From: Deltaproteobacteria bacterium RIFCSPHIGHO2_02_FULL_40_28
Lineage (GTDB): Bacteria > UBA10199 > 2-12-FULL-40-28
Assembly (NCBI GenBank): GCA_001798135.1
Contig: MGRJ01000031.1
Location: 1-57,588 of the forward strand
Length of the DNA: 57,588 nt
Reading direction: 5' to 3'
Every line of letters begins with the position of its first letter. The stretch's first letter is position 1. The position numbers were made by a program, and so were the translations under genes. The notes beneath the pieces were generated by a model. The model saw nothing but the letters and a program-made list of their open reading frames with translations, had not been told where the DNA came from and ran no database searches. Below, in pieces: positions 1-10,497 of this stretch.

Positions 1-176
1 ATAAATAATTAAAAAACTAAATTCCACCTTTTAATAAAGGTTCATTAATAAAAAATGACTGCAAAAAATAATAAATAACAAATTAACTACAAAAGGTATG
101 TGGCACTAAAAAGATGCTAAGAAATATTTGATGAAAATTATTGGAGGCTTCTATCAAAATGACAATTCAATCAAAA
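1..176. other. AT-rich left edge, no gene seen
   Basis: Very AT-rich sequence downstream of holA with many in-frame stops on both strands. No convincing terminator, promoter or RNA gene was recognised. Confidence 0.5.
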
Positions 177-1130
177 TTAAGAACGAGAAGGTAATGCTAC
201 ATCCATCACGAATTTTTTGAGTGAAAAAACAGGAAGGGCCTGGCCCGATTTAATTTGGCAATCCATCTTTGCTAAACTACGAAAAATATCTTTAAGCTGA
301 TTTACAGAAAAAGACTTGGCTTGCATAAGATAATTCTTGGCAAAAAAAGGATGAACTCCCAACACGCCAGCCATTTGCCCTTCTCCAAAACGTTCTTCCA
401 AACATTCTCTAGCCTTTAACAAAAGCCGAAAATGACGCTGAAGCATCACTAAAAGATAAACTGGATTTTCTCCTTGAGAAAGAATGTGATCTAAAAGATG
501 GGCCGAGTGGGCAAAATCTCTTTTCCCAATTTGATCACTCAATTCAAAAATTTTCTCACTTCCAAAAGATCCAACGATGGCTTCAACATCTTTAAACTCA
601 ATATTTGTTCGTGGATGACAATAAAGCATCAAGGTTTCCAGTGAAGAAATAAGCGCTGCCAGTTGATTGCCAAAAATGTCTACCAGGACCTCAGCTGCCT
701 CTAAAGAAAGGGTGATGTTGAGGTGCTTGGCTTCCATTAAAATCCAAGAAACCATTTGATTAGCATAAGGAGGTTTAAGTTCAATAATCCATCCTTGCTC
801 TTTGGCATAAATCCAGGCTTTCAGTCGTTTATCAATTTTAGGTGTTATAAAAACAAGAATAGTTTGGGGATTTGGATTTTTAAAATATTCTAAAAAAATA
901 TCGAGTTCTTCTTTTTTTAACTTATCGATATCGCTCACGATGATCCATTTTAATTCAGAAAAAAGAGAAAGATCATGACAGGCATTAACCATGGTCGAAA
1001 CTTCAACTTCTTTTGCTGAAAAAAGTTTTTTATCATAATTTTGAGGAAGCTTGGCTTTTATTTTTTTGAGTTCTCGGGAAATAAGATAGGAATCTTCACC
1101 GATAAGAATATAAACAGGCTTAAAAGACAT
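177..1130 (-). CDS. holA: DNA polymerase III delta subunit (HolA)
   Basis: Clamp-loader delta subunit, which opens the beta sliding clamp during replication. The 317-residue length and the N-terminal reading (VYILIGEDSYLISRELKKI) are typical of HolA: an AAA+-like fold with degenerate nucleotide-binding features and a C-terminal helical collar (DHILSQGENPVYLLVMLQRH). The ATG at 1130 follows an AAGG ribosome-binding site. It lies 12 bp after spoVR on the same strand and is probably read through from the prkA operon. A housekeeping gene with nothing unusual. Confidence 0.93.
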   Translation of the reverse strand: MSFKPVYILIGEDSYLISRELKKIKAKLPQNYDKKLFSAKEVEVSTMVNACHDLSLFSELKWIIVSDIDKLKKEELDIFLEYFKNPNPQTILVFITPKIDKRLKAWIYAKEQGWIIELKPPYANQMVSWILMEAKHLNITLSLEAAEVLVDIFGNQLAALISSLETLMLYCHPRTNIEFKDVEAIVGSFGSEKIFELSDQIGKRDFAHSAHLLDHILSQGENPVYLLVMLQRHFRLLLKARECLEERFGEGQMAGVLGVHPFFAKNYLMQAKSFSVNQLKDIFRSLAKMDCQIKSGQALPVFSLKKFVMDVALPSRS

Positions 1131-1142
1131 GCCTTAAATCTT

Positions 1143-2630
1143 TCATATCCCTTCTTTAGTGTCCATTTCTTTGTGTTTTTCGCCATCAAAGGAATAAATA
1201 CGAAGTTGGGAACCCAATTGAGTTTCAATCAGAACAGGGCGTTTCCAAATGTCATACATGTTTTTTAAAACATCTTTGGCATAGTCTAAATCTAAATCAA
1301 TCCCATGATGTACATGCTTTAAAAGAAGTTCGGCTCGATTATCATAATTGGCATCCACCACCTCTATAAAAGGTTGCCCAAAGTTAGTAAGATGAAATAA
1401 AAGTTTTTCTTTAATAATCTTAAATTCACGAGAAGCAATTTCATAGTGATTAGAAGCACGATTAAATTCAAACGAAAATAATTTGTGACGGGCACAAAAT
1501 TCTGGAGTTAAAAAACTTTCAATAAAAGTAACATCATTATAAATTTTTCGTACTTCAAAAATTTTCTCACGACCTAACCCCAGTTTTTTATCCCATTTTG
1601 CTTTTTCTACCATATCCTCGCATTCATCATATTCTTTTCCAAAACGGCCTTTATTCCATCGCTCTTCAATATCTCTAAAAATTTCGAGTCCAATTTTATA
1701 GGGATTAAGACGACCAGAAGTCATAGCTACTGTTCCCGAATGATGATCGGCAAAATCAATGATCTCAGAATCATTTAAAATCTTTTCAGTCATGATTTTG
1801 CTGTGCCAGTAAGAAGCCCAACCTTCGTTCATGATTTTAGTTTGTGCTTGAGGGGCATAGTAATACCCTTCGTCCCGAATGATGTGTAAAATATCGTATT
1901 CCCAACGAGAAAGCGGAGCGTACTCCAAAAGAAACCCCATCACATCTTTTTGAGGATGCAGTGGAATTTTAGTTTTTTGTTTATCTTCTTTTTCCTGTTT
2001 TTGTCTCTGCATTTCAATGAAATGCTCAGGATTAATGAAACCTTCGAGATATTCTTTATCTACTTTAAGGCGATGAACATCTTGTTTTAATTCCTCTTCT
2101 TCTTCCTCTACAACCTTATTTTTTCTTTCTGAAAAAGGTAGCTGATAATCAATGAGGTTATCAATAGAAAGACATACGTCTATAAAACGCTCAACCTTCT
2201 CATAGCCTAGTTTATCAACATAGCGCGTTACTCGCACACGATGATTAGCCATTTGATCCATCATGTTTTTTGGAGTAGGGCCAAAAAAAATATTATTTTT
2301 GAAAAAATCGCAATGACCAAAAACATGGGCCATCACCATTTTTTGATCTACCATGTTGTTGGAATGTAAAAGATAAGCATAACAAGGATCGTTATTGATC
2401 ACCATCTCATAAATTTTAGAAAGACCATAAGCATAGCTTTTAGAAAGTTGTTCATACTCCATCCCAAAGCGCCAATGTGGATAACGATTAGGAAAACCAC
2501 CATAGGCTGCAATTTCATTAACCTGCTTCCAATCAAGAATTTCAAAAATAGTCTTAAAAAAATCTAAGCCATAGCTTCTTGCATGATTTGCAATAGTGGC
2601 CTTCCATTGTTCTAGTTCTGGTGTTAGCAT
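1143..2630 (-). CDS. spoVR: SpoVR/YcgB family protein
   Basis: SpoVR-family protein, 495 residues, the usual length. Hallmarks are the N-terminal block YPHWRFGMEYEQLSKSYAYG, the HNNMVDQKMVMAHVFGHCDF region rich in conserved His/Asp, and EGWASYWHSKIM near residue 270. Its biochemical activity is unknown; family members accompany PrkA and YeaH and are linked to stationary phase or sporulation. Its ATG overlaps the TAA of yeaH (TAATG) with an AAGG site upstream, so translation is probably coupled. Third gene of the prkA-yeaH-spoVR operon. Confidence 0.93.
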   Translation of the reverse strand: MLTPELEQWKATIANHARSYGLDFFKTIFEILDWKQVNEIAAYGGFPNRYPHWRFGMEYEQLSKSYAYGLSKIYEMVINNDPCYAYLLHSNNMVDQKMVMAHVFGHCDFFKNNIFFGPTPKNMMDQMANHRVRVTRYVDKLGYEKVERFIDVCLSIDNLIDYQLPFSERKNKVVEEEEEELKQDVHRLKVDKEYLEGFINPEHFIEMQRQKQEKEDKQKTKIPLHPQKDVMGFLLEYAPLSRWEYDILHIIRDEGYYYAPQAQTKIMNEGWASYWHSKIMTEKILNDSEIIDFADHHSGTVAMTSGRLNPYKIGLEIFRDIEERWNKGRFGKEYDECEDMVEKAKWDKKLGLGREKIFEVRKIYNDVTFIESFLTPEFCARHKLFSFEFNRASNHYEIASREFKIIKEKLLFHLTNFGQPFIEVVDANYDNRAELLLKHVHHGIDLDLDYAKDVLKNMYDIWKRPVLIETQLGSQLRIYSFDGEKHKEMDTKEGI

Positions 2631-3730
2631 TATTTTCCTTTTCCCAAAAAAGTTTTTATCGAATCAATAATTTTATCCCTGTTCTCAATCTTGGAGGTAA
2701 TCAGTTTTTCGTGAGTTGCACCAAAACGCTCGGTTAAATCTTTTAAAAATTGGCCACTGCCATATTCGCTTTCTACTTGGCCATAGCAAAAAGCATTACA
2801 AAAAGTAAAAAAATCCTTCTGTAACAATTCCAAACATTCTTGGGTATCGCTTCCAGACCAATTATCTCCATCCGAAAAATGAAAGGGATAAATATTCCAT
2901 TGATCGGGATCATAATCTTCTTTGATCATTTTAAGCGCTAATTTATAAGCAGATGAAATGATGGTACCACCCGATTCGCGCGTATGAAAAAAAGTTTCAG
3001 CATCTACTTCTCTGGCAACGGCATCGTGAATAATGTAGCGTGTTTCCAGCCCCTTGTATTGCAACTTAAGCCAAGCATCAATCCAAAAAGATTCAATGCG
3101 GACAATTTCTTTTTGGTCTTGTCCCATAGAACCTGAAACATCCATCATGTAAATAATAACCGCCTTGGTTTGAGGCTGATGCACTATTTTTAAACTGCGA
3201 TAACGCCTATCTTCTGCAAAAGGAGTAACAATGGGATTTTCGGGATTATACACACCAGAAACAATCTGGCGTTTTAAAGCTTGTTTGTAAGTGCGCCTAA
3301 AATGACGTAAAGATTGGGGACCCGCTTGGCGAATCCCTCGATAAACATTTTTTTCTGAGTTGATTTTTTCACATTTTTTGGGCAAAATTTTGGGAAGCTC
3401 TAGCTCTTCTCCCAAAAGCTCGGCCATTTCTTCCAGCGTGATATCTACTTCGACAATATGGTATCCTTCAGCATTGCCTGCTGTGCCCACACCATCCTCT
3501 TCTCCAAGAGGAGTGCCTGTATCTCCATCTCCTTGTCCAACACCACCAGATTGTTTATCTGTATAACGAAAACGAGGAATATCAATTTGTGGGATAGGAA
3601 TACTTACCAGCTTCTTACCTTGCTTACCAATGAGTTCGCCGCTGGTAATATACTTGCGAAGCTCTTTTTTAACATGGCCGCGGATAATTTGCTTAAAACG
3701 ACCATAATCTTGTTCAATTTTTAAAACCAT
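2630..3730 (-). CDS. yeaH: YeaH/YhbH family (DUF444) VWA-like protein
   Basis: 366-residue DUF444 protein that partners PrkA/YeaG kinase in many bacteria. The N-terminal half is basic and then Gly/Asp-rich (residues about 60-90). The C-terminal half is a von Willebrand A-like domain with a MIDAS-type DVSGSMG motif at residues 197-203. Its exact function is unknown. It sits 21 bp downstream of prkA and overlaps spoVR, giving the standard three-gene cluster. Confidence 0.92.
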   Translation of the reverse strand: MVLKIEQDYGRFKQIIRGHVKKELRKYITSGELIGKQGKKLVSIPIPQIDIPRFRYTDKQSGGVGQGDGDTGTPLGEEDGVGTAGNAEGYHIVEVDITLEEMAELLGEELELPKILPKKCEKINSEKNVYRGIRQAGPQSLRHFRRTYKQALKRQIVSGVYNPENPIVTPFAEDRRYRSLKIVHQPQTKAVIIYMMDVSGSMGQDQKEIVRIESFWIDAWLKLQYKGLETRYIIHDAVAREVDAETFFHTRESGGTIISSAYKLALKMIKEDYDPDQWNIYPFHFSDGDNWSGSDTQECLELLQKDFFTFCNAFCYGQVESEYGSGQFLKDLTERFGATHEKLITSKIENRDKIIDSIKTFLGKGK

Positions 3731-3751
3731 GAGAACTCCATCTTGATCTCA

Positions 3752-5827
3752 TCAGTTTTTCTCTTTAATGTCTCCTCTAGCAAAAATGGAGGCAACATAG
3801 TTTAATACATCAGTTGCACTCTCATCATTATAACCATAGTTTTTAATAAGCCTGGCCTTAACAACGTCTATCTTTTCTTGAGTTTGTGCATCTACCGTGT
3901 TGCTTACTAACGAACTCAACTTGATAGAATCTTTTTGATCCTCAAAAAGTTTTAATTCTAAGGCTTTGTATAATCTCTCGTTAGTTTTATAATCAAATTT
4001 CTTACCTTCCAGAGAAAGAGCACCAATATAGTTCATGATTTCACGTCTAAAATCTTCTTTGCGGGAATCAGGAATATCAATTTTTTCCTCGATAGAACGC
4101 ATGAGACGTTCATCGGGTTCCTCATCTTGACCAGTAAATTTATTTTTAACTTTTTCTCTTTGTGTATAAGCTTTTACATTGTCAATATAGTTACTGCACA
4201 GTCTAGACAAGGCATCTTCATCAGCAGTAATGGCTCTTTGAACTTCATTTTTTACAATATTTTCGTATTCTTCTTTGACCACAGCAAAAATTTCACGATA
4301 TTTTTTACGAATATCTTCGGTTGCAATCAGAGAGTGATGTTTTAAACCACTTTCTAGTTCGTTTAAAACCATAAAGGGGTTAATTGAAGTTCCCAAAGAA
4401 CTCACCAGGGCATTAGAAATTTTATCTTGCACATACCGTGGTGAAATACCCTCTAACCCTTCTCTTACACCCTCTTTACGCAGCTCCTTTACATTGTCCT
4501 CAGTAAAACCAGGCATGGTTTTACCATCATACAATTTTAATTTCTGCAGCAAAGTAAGACTGGCTTTTTTGGGCTCTTCTAAACGCGTTAATACAGCCCA
4601 CATAGCAGCTACTTCAACAGTATGAGGAGCAATGTGTTTTCCTTTAACCTTTTCGTTAGTAAAATCTTTTTCGTAAATTCTCTTTTCTTGGCTAATACGT
4701 GTAATATAAGGAATATCAATTTTGATGGTTCTATCCCTAAGAGCTTCCATGTACTCATTACTTTGTAATTTGCGATATTCTGGTTCGTTCGTATGCCCAA
4801 TAATCACTTCATCAATATGAGTTTGTGCAAATTTTTTGGGCTTTACCTTATGTTCTTGTGAAGCTCCCAATAAATCATAAAGAAAGGCTACATCGAGCTT
4901 AAGCATTTCGACAAATTCGATAATGCCACGATTGGCAATATTAAATTCTCCATCAAAATTAAAAGCCCTCGGATCAGACTCCGAACCATATTCTGCAATT
5001 TTTCTGTAATTAATATCTCCTGTAAGTTCGGTGGAATCTTGGTTTTTTTCATCACGTGGCTGAAAGGTCCCCACTCCAATACGATCTTTCTCAGACATCA
5101 CCATGCGATACACTTCAATATGGCTAATTACTTTTTCCCAATTACCTTCGTAAATATTAAAAAGTTCATTATAAATAAATCGACTAATGGGAGATAAATC
5201 TCCATCCAAAATAATTCTTTCAGATTCTGAAAGATTTTTGTTCACAGTATCTAAAAGTTTTTCTCTGACATGAGGAGGAATTAAATAAAGAGGTTCAGCA
5301 TGAATGGGATCTTTGATCAAATCTGCACTTCCAAATAATCGATCAATGGCCTTATTGCCTGTTTCTCCCTTTGTCCAACGAAAACTATAAAGAGCTCCTT
5401 CGGGCTTGCGAGAGTAATCTTCTACGCCTTTTTTTAAAAGACGCACAATGGTTGACTTAGAAGAACCCACAGGTCCATGTAATAAAATAACACGTTTTTC
5501 TGGCCCATAACGTAGGGCAGCAGCCTTAATCACATTGACTAATTTCATCAGGTGCAAATCAATGCCATAAACTGCATCTTTACCATCATCATAAGGATCT
5601 CCAAAAAATTGATACTTGGTGATATTCTTTTTGTATTCCTTGTACTCTTCGGTACCAAAGCTCAGAACCATATCGTAGAGCCTCTGGTAAGCCGATCTAC
5701 TCACCTTTGGATTTTGAATGAAAATTTGAAGATAGTCTTGAAGGGATCCTACCCAATTGAGGTCCCTAAAATGACGAACCTCTTCGGAATCATTAATCAT
5801 TTCAACTAGTTGTTTTGTTGAAATCAT
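3752..5827 (-). CDS. prkA: PrkA-type serine protein kinase / AAA ATPase (YeaG)
   Basis: PrkA family protein of 691 residues, close to the family norm (about 640-690). The N-terminal AAA-type domain has a Walker [10 protein letters not shown] at residues 118-126; the C-terminal PrkA domain follows. Family members are described as Ser kinases or AAA proteases acting in starvation and sporulation responses. The ATG at 5827 follows a strong GGGGGG ribosome-binding site. It heads the prkA-yeaH-spoVR operon. A possible weak promoter (TTGCTC, 18 bp, TAAAAT) lies in the 122-bp upstream gap. Confidence 0.93.
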   Translation of the reverse strand: MISTKQLVEMINDSEEVRHFRDLNWVGSLQDYLQIFIQNPKVSRSAYQRLYDMVLSFGTEEYKEYKKNITKYQFFGDPYDDGKDAVYGIDLHLMKLVNVIKAAALRYGPEKRVILLHGPVGSSKSTIVRLLKKGVEDYSRKPEGALYSFRWTKGETGNKAIDRLFGSADLIKDPIHAEPLYLIPPHVREKLLDTVNKNLSESERIILDGDLSPISRFIYNELFNIYEGNWEKVISHIEVYRMVMSEKDRIGVGTFQPRDEKNQDSTELTGDINYRKIAEYGSESDPRAFNFDGEFNIANRGIIEFVEMLKLDVAFLYDLLGASQEHKVKPKKFAQTHIDEVIIGHTNEPEYRKLQSNEYMEALRDRTIKIDIPYITRISQEKRIYEKDFTNEKVKGKHIAPHTVEVAAMWAVLTRLEEPKKASLTLLQKLKLYDGKTMPGFTEDNVKELRKEGVREGLEGISPRYVQDKISNALVSSLGTSINPFMVLNELESGLKHHSLIATEDIRKKYREIFAVVKEEYENIVKNEVQRAITADEDALSRLCSNYIDNVKAYTQREKVKNKFTGQDEEPDERLMRSIEEKIDIPDSRKEDFRREIMNYIGALSLEGKKFDYKTNERLYKALELKLFEDQKDSIKLSSLVSNTVDAQTQEKIDVVKARLIKNYGYNDESATDVLNYVASIFARGDIKEKN

Positions 5828-5949
5828 ACGTCCCCCCCTTTTTCTTTTTAAAAAAATTAAAATGTCATGTGAAACTAATCCGCTATCTTCATTTTACCAA
5901 AATTGCGCCCATTCGAGCAATGTTTAATCCAAAGTTATGACGCATCAGG

Positions 5950-6729
5950 CTATTTGTTGTTCTCTGTTATAAGCAGCTTCTCGTCCTTGGTACGCAAGGT
6001 TTCTCTCACAACAGCTCTAATCAGCTTATTGCGATTAGCTTTCCCGAGAAGAGTTTTTAAATCTTGGAAAAGGCTGGGATCATTGATAAAGGCCCCAATG
6101 GTTCCATGACCTGAATTTATTTTTTCGCTAATTTGTTCAAATTGATCTGAGATCCCTTTCAAATCAGCCATCAAATCTTTATCGTAAATAATTCCATGAG
6201 CAACTCCCTCTCCTGCGCGTATTGTTTTTAAAATTTCATTCACATGATCTACAGTGTGTGTAGTGTTATTCAGCAAATTTTCACCTTTCTCAATTAATTC
6301 GGTAATGCCTGAAGGCGAACTTGAAAGCAGCACATCATCACTTTGTAAAGCAGGGAATTCCATAGAACCTACACTCACAAAAACCATTTTATCTCCCAAA
6401 AGCCCTTGTGTTACAATAGAAGCCTCAGAATCTTTTCGAATACGTTCTTGATAATCGGTACTAATACGAAGTAAAACTTTTACTTCTGTTTGTTCTAATC
6501 CTTCACCAAATAAAATTTGATTTACTGTCCCTACATGAATACCTGCTAATTGCACAGGTGCTCCCACTCTCAAACCACTGATATTTTTAAACCAAGAAAC
6601 AAGAGTATACTGCTGGTCAAAAAGCCTTTTCTCGCTTCCCAACATAAAAATTATCATCATCAACAAAGCAAGGCCTACAATCACAAAGGCGCCCACTTGA
6701 AGTTGAGTTACATGTTTGGTTGGTCTCAT
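5950..6729 (-). CDS. mlaD: MlaD-like MCE domain lipid transport protein
   Basis: Membrane-anchored MCE protein, the periplasmic substrate-binding ring of an Mla-type inter-membrane phospholipid transporter. One N-terminal membrane segment (VGAFVIVGLALLMMIIFML) is followed by an MCE domain (SGLRVGAPVQLAGIHVGTV near residues 50-70) and a long helical C-terminal part. Length is 259 residues. It is the last gene of a four-gene minus-strand operon, 9 bp after the ATPase. No mlaB or mlaC is present here. Confidence 0.9.
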   Translation of the reverse strand: MRPTKHVTQLQVGAFVIVGLALLMMIIFMLGSEKRLFDQQYTLVSWFKNISGLRVGAPVQLAGIHVGTVNQILFGEGLEQTEVKVLLRISTDYQERIRKDSEASIVTQGLLGDKMVFVSVGSMEFPALQSDDVLLSSSPSGITELIEKGENLLNNTTHTVDHVNEILKTIRAGEGVAHGIIYDKDLMADLKGISDQFEQISEKINSGHGTIGAFINDPSLFQDLKTLLGKANRNKLIRAVVRETLRTKDEKLLITENNK

Positions 6730-6738
6730 AAATTCCCC

Positions 6739-7485
6739 CTAAAGGCTTAAATCCACCTGCCCTTGAATAAAACTTTGAATCTCTGGATTTCTAGAAGTTT
6801 TAAGCTCATTAACTGTTCCTAAAAATGCAATTTTGCGTCCGCTTAAAAGCCCAATACGATTTGAAATTTTAAAAGCCGATTCCATATCGTGAGTAACTAC
6901 CACAGAGGTTACTTTTAATACCTTTTGCAAATTTCTAATTAATTCGTTGATACGATTAGTATTGGAAGGATCCAGGCCTGTTGTGGGTTCATCATACAAA
7001 ATAACTTCTGGATCTGTTGCAATAGCTCTGGCTAAAGCCACCCGCTTTTTCATGCCTCCCGAAAGATCAGACGGATAAATCTCTTCACTGCCTTCCAAAG
7101 CGACTAATTTTAATTTTTCTTTCACAATTTTTTCTATCTTTTCTAGGGGATAATCAAAATGCTCCCGTACTGGATAGGCCACGTTTTCAAAAACTGTTAA
7201 AGAATCAAAAAGCGAAGCTCCTTGGAAAACCATACCAATTTTAGAGCGCATGGCTACCAAGGCTTCCTCACTCATATCAATCACATTGTGCCCCTTAAAA
7301 AACACATTTCCTTTTTCTGGCAAGAGAAGCCCCAGTAAAATTTTAAGTGCAACACTCTTTCCTGTCCCGCTGCCACCAATAATGGTAAAAGTTTCACCTT
7401 CATTAATTTGCAAATTAAAATCTTCGAGTACACGATTATTCCCAAAAGCTTTCCACACATTTTGAAATTCGACAATGGTTCCCAT
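6739..7485 (-). CDS. mlaF: MlaF-like ABC transporter ATPase
   Basis: ATPase subunit of the Mla-type lipid ABC transporter, 248 residues. Walker A GGSGTGKS at residues 37-44, the signature LSGGMKKRVALARAIA typical of MlaF, Walker B VILYDEPTTGLDP, and the switch His in VVVTHDM. It is packed between mlaE (2-bp gap) and mlaD (9-bp gap) in one operon, so it drives the permease encoded just upstream. Confidence 0.93.
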   Translation of the reverse strand: MGTIVEFQNVWKAFGNNRVLEDFNLQINEGETFTIIGGSGTGKSVALKILLGLLLPEKGNVFFKGHNVIDMSEEALVAMRSKIGMVFQGASLFDSLTVFENVAYPVREHFDYPLEKIEKIVKEKLKLVALEGSEEIYPSDLSGGMKKRVALARAIATDPEVILYDEPTTGLDPSNTNRINELIRNLQKVLKVTSVVVTHDMESAFKISNRIGLLSGRKIAFLGTVNELKTSRNPEIQSFIQGQVDLSL

Positions 7486-7487
7486 AA

Positions 7488-8306
7488 TTAAAACAACAAA
7501 AAAACTTTCGTTAAAAAATAATCAGAAACAAATACTGCTACAGAGCAAATAACTACAGACAGTGTGGTAGAATTACCAACTCCTTCGGTTCCTCTGGAAG
7601 TTTTTAACCCCTGGTAGCAAGAAATAATACCAATTAAAAATCCAAAGAAAAAAGTTTTACCAATACCACTCACTACATCTTCGATTTCGACCGTACGTTT
7701 TACTTGATCTAAGTAAAAAGAAGTAGAAACACCTGACTCAATAACAGAAACCACCATTCCACCCAAAATACCTAAAACATCAGCTATCAAAGTTAAAATG
7801 GGAGTAACAAGGGTAGTCACTAAAACACGAGGAATAACTAATTTCACAATTGGATTAGCTCCCATGGCTTCAATAGCTAAAACTTGTTCTGTCACTGTCA
7901 TCGATCCTAATTCGGCTGCAATACCAGAACCACCACGAGCAGCAACCATTAGAGCGGTAAGCACAGGACCCAACTCACGCACAATAGCAATACCCACCAC
8001 TTGCCCCGTGTAAAGTTCTAAACCAAAACGCCTTAAACCCACAACAAATTGCAGGGCTAAAACCATTCCTGTAAAAATTCCTACGAGATTTGTCAGCGGA
8101 AGTGATCTTACTCCCAATTGATAAGCTTGTTCGATGACCAAGCTTAATTTAATGCCTCCGCGAAAAATAGCCATAAAGGTCTTCTGAGCCAAAATAGCCA
8201 TACCGCCAATATAATCTGAATAATCAATAACCCTTTGACCTAAGTTAAAGGCTAGTTTTTTCAATTTATCTTTTTCTGGAATTTCAGTGTATTCCATATT
8301 ACTCAA
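7488..8306 (-). CDS. mlaE: MlaE-like lipid ABC transporter permease
   Basis: Inner-membrane permease of the MlaE/YrbE family (272 residues). Conserved features are GVRSLPLTNLVGIFTGMVLA, the ELGPVLTALMVAARGGSGIAAELG region and MGANPIVKLVIPRVL, with five to six hydrophobic segments. It works with the MlaF ATPase and MlaD substrate protein encoded next. The start overlaps the end of the preceding gene by 4 bp, which suggests translational coupling. Confidence 0.93.
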   Translation of the reverse strand: MSNMEYTEIPEKDKLKKLAFNLGQRVIDYSDYIGGMAILAQKTFMAIFRGGIKLSLVIEQAYQLGVRSLPLTNLVGIFTGMVLALQFVVGLRRFGLELYTGQVVGIAIVRELGPVLTALMVAARGGSGIAAELGSMTVTEQVLAIEAMGANPIVKLVIPRVLVTTLVTPILTLIADVLGILGGMVVSVIESGVSTSFYLDQVKRTVEIEDVVSGIGKTFFFGFLIGIISCYQGLKTSRGTEGVGNSTTLSVVICSVAVFVSDYFLTKVFLLF

Positions 8307-8848
8307 TCGATGGGAGGGCCGGCTAAATAGTGAAAACCCTCGTACATCCTTTTAAAATCATCTAAATCCCTCTCAAAATCTTCTGGAGTAGCCATATAAA
8401 CAAAATCAAAAACACATGCGTTCATTTTTAAAACAACCACCTCCATACGTATAGGAGCTCCATCCACTGTGCCAGTGGCCTGTGCCTTCACAGCTGCGCG
8501 TCCTTCTAATTTTAAATCTTGATGCTTAATAGTTTGAGTTTTAGCCATGCCATAAAAAAGTTGATCAGCTAAACTAGTAAGTGGTGCATCATCAAAGCTT
8601 CCCTTACAAAAAGAATCGACTGAAAGAGTAGCCGAACGCGCTTGATGTGCAAAAACAATGGCCCGGAAACGAAGGGATTTTTTTTCCCATTCCCCTGACG
8701 GAACACCAATACGAAATTTTCCACCTTCTGTATAAACAAAGCCCTGATTATATTTTAAAACACTACCCCGATTATCAACTCCGCCAAAACAGTGAGAAAA
8801 AATTAAAAAACAAAAGAGAATTAAAGGAATGCGGATTAAAATAGACAA
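8303..8848 (-). CDS. exported protein of unknown function, first gene of the mla operon
   Basis: 181-residue protein not matched to a named family. The N-terminus (RIPLILFCFLIFSHCFGG) is an export signal. Cys is preceded by FSH, a poor fit to the lipobox, so lipoprotein status is uncertain. The body reads like a small beta-rich domain (FRIGVPSGEWEKKSLRFRAI, LEGRAAVKAQATGTVDGAPI). The 4-bp overlap with mlaE suggests a role in or near the lipid transporter. Confidence 0.75.
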   Translation of the reverse strand: MSILIRIPLILFCFLIFSHCFGGVDNRGSVLKYNQGFVYTEGGKFRIGVPSGEWEKKSLRFRAIVFAHQARSATLSVDSFCKGSFDDAPLTSLADQLFYGMAKTQTIKHQDLKLEGRAAVKAQATGTVDGAPIRMEVVVLKMNACVFDFVYMATPEDFERDLDDFKRMYEGFHYLAGPPID

Positions 8849-8900
8849 GAAATCCCCCTTCGTCTAAGGATAACTGAAATTATCAAAGGGCACAACGAAA

Positions 8901-9518
8901 ATGATGAATGATTTCCCTCGACTACACTCGGGACATATCCCTCGCTTAATTCTTGCATCAGCTTCCCCCAGGAGAAAGGATATTCTTGCCAATGCCGGCT
9001 ATGTCTTTCAAATAGCTCTTGCTGACATTGATGAAACCCCGCATGTTAATGAAAATCCCAAAAAATTAGCCTTAAGATTAGCCCTAGATAAGGCTCTTTT
9101 TGTTTCCAAAAAATTAAAAAATACCCTCGTTATTGGAGCTGACACCTTGGTTGTGCTAGAAAATAAAATCTTTGGAAAACCTACGACTCAAAAAGAAGCC
9201 TGTGCATTTTTAGAAGCTCTCTCTGGAAAAACTCATACTGTGATTTCTGCCTATGCTTTGATCTTGGCACCCACCCAAATTATTTCGCACGATTATGATA
9301 AGGCAAGTGTCAGCTTTCATCAGCTAACAAAACTCCAAATTAAAAAATATGTTAAAACTGGCGAACCCATGGACAAAGCGGGAGCCTATGCCTATCAAGG
9401 AAAGGGGCTTAAGTTCATTAAAGAGATCAAAGGTGCACCCGAAACCATCATTGGTTTACCCGTAGCAAAATTAAAACCCCACCTTGAAAAATGGATGAAA
9501 AAAGATCACAATAGTTAG
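8901..9518 (+). CDS. maf: Maf-like nucleotide pyrophosphatase
   Basis: Maf/HAM1-superfamily house-cleaning pyrophosphatase that hydrolyses non-canonical nucleoside triphosphates. The N-terminal LILASASPRRKDIL motif, the ADTLVVLENKIFGKP block and the C-terminal DKAGAYAYQGKG block are diagnostic. Length is 205 residues, with about 14 extra N-terminal residues if the ATGATG at 8901 is used. Its stop at 9516-9518 directly abuts the start of the metallophosphoesterase. Divergent from the mla operon across 52 bp. Confidence 0.93.
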   Translation: MMNDFPRLHSGHIPRLILASASPRRKDILANAGYVFQIALADIDETPHVNENPKKLALRLALDKALFVSKKLKNTLVIGADTLVVLENKIFGKPTTQKEACAFLEALSGKTHTVISAYALILAPTQIISHDYDKASVSFHQLTKLQIKKYVKTGEPMDKAGAYAYQGKGLKFIKEIKGAPETIIGLPVAKLKPHLEKWMKKDHNS

Positions 9519-10406
9519 ATGCGCACCAAGGAATTTTTTCGAAAACTCCATCATAAAAAATCAAACCGAAGGGTCATTTATGGCTTATTTAATGTGCTTC
9601 TCCCTTTTGTTGGAACCTACGCCCAGCATGTGGCTGTTTTCAAAGTAAAAAAAACCCATTTAACCCTTGCTATTCCTCATTTGGGGAAGTCCTTTGAGAA
9701 TTGTAAGGTAGTACAAATTAGCGATTTGCACATGGGCCCTACCAACTGCAATATGGCCTACTTTAACCGCTGTGTGGATTTAATTAATCATGAAAAACCT
9801 GACCTCATTGTGATGACAGGAGACTACCTTCAATGGACTGAAAAATTTCTAAATCCCCTGGCTCATCTCTTAACACGTTTAAAAAGTAAATTTGGAACCT
9901 ATGCCTCGTTTGGAAACCATGATTATGGGGTATGTCATGACAAAGCTCCACCTACTGATCCCATTCATCATAAAAATATTCAAAACACTTTTGAAAAATA
10001 TGGAATTAAAGTTCTACACAATACCCACGATGTTATTAAACAGAGAGAAGACCATTTAGCCCTTGTGGGAATTGGAGATTATTGGACCACTCACTTTCAT
10101 CCAAAAGAAGCTTTTGAAGGATTACTTCATTGCCCCCGTATTGTACTTTCACACAATCCCGATAGTTTTTTTGAAATAAAAGATTATCCTTTCGATTTGA
10201 TGCTGGCAGGGCATGTTCATGGAGGGCAAATTAGTTTTCCAATTGTAGGACCCTTGGTTGTTCCCATCAAACATAAACGCTACAAACAAGGATTGCATCG
10301 GGTAGCAAATCGTTGGCTTTATACCAATCGAGGTCTTGGATTTACCTTCAAGGCACGCTTTAACTCTCCGCCAGAAATTACCGTTTTAACATTAAAATCG
10401 GCATAA
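9519..10406 (+). CDS. YaeI-type calcineurin-like metallophosphoesterase
   Basis: 295-residue phosphoesterase with all metal-binding motifs visible: ISDLHMG (D-x-H), MTGDY (GD), SFGNHDYG (GNHD), LSHNPD and MLAGHVHGG (GHxH). The N-terminus has a moderately hydrophobic stretch (VIYGLFNVLLPFVGTY) that may anchor it. YaeI-like members act on phosphodiesters, including UDP-2,3-diacylglucosamine-type substrates, but the substrate here is unknown. The ATG immediately follows the maf stop, so the genes are co-translated. Confidence 0.85.
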   Translation: MRTKEFFRKLHHKKSNRRVIYGLFNVLLPFVGTYAQHVAVFKVKKTHLTLAIPHLGKSFENCKVVQISDLHMGPTNCNMAYFNRCVDLINHEKPDLIVMTGDYLQWTEKFLNPLAHLLTRLKSKFGTYASFGNHDYGVCHDKAPPTDPIHHKNIQNTFEKYGIKVLHNTHDVIKQREDHLALVGIGDYWTTHFHPKEAFEGLLHCPRIVLSHNPDSFFEIKDYPFDLMLAGHVHGGQISFPIVGPLVVPIKHKRYKQGLHRVANRWLYTNRGLGFTFKARFNSPPEITVLTLKSA

Positions 10407-10412
10407 CTTCAA

Positions 10413-10497
10413 AATGGGTCCTGTCACTGGGGAGACCTTTTTGATGCTCGCCCACGTGACGGCTGCGCGTCAAAAAGGTCTCCCCGTGCCACCCATT
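10413..10497. repeat. long hairpin element between convergent genes
   Basis: Inverted repeat filling the gap between the metallophosphoesterase and pckA. The arms share AATGGGT and GGGGAGACCTTTTTGA blocks, separated by a short mismatched bulge; the centre is a GC-rich TGCTCGCCC...GGCTGCGCG core. The right arm includes the pckA stop region. It may serve as a bidirectional terminator. A 28-bp copy of its right arm lies at 45534-45561. Confidence 0.8.

Noticed and set aside
96-118. TGGCAC followed by ATGC, sigma-54-like
   Set aside because: The GG to GC distance is two bases too long and no gene follows on that strand.
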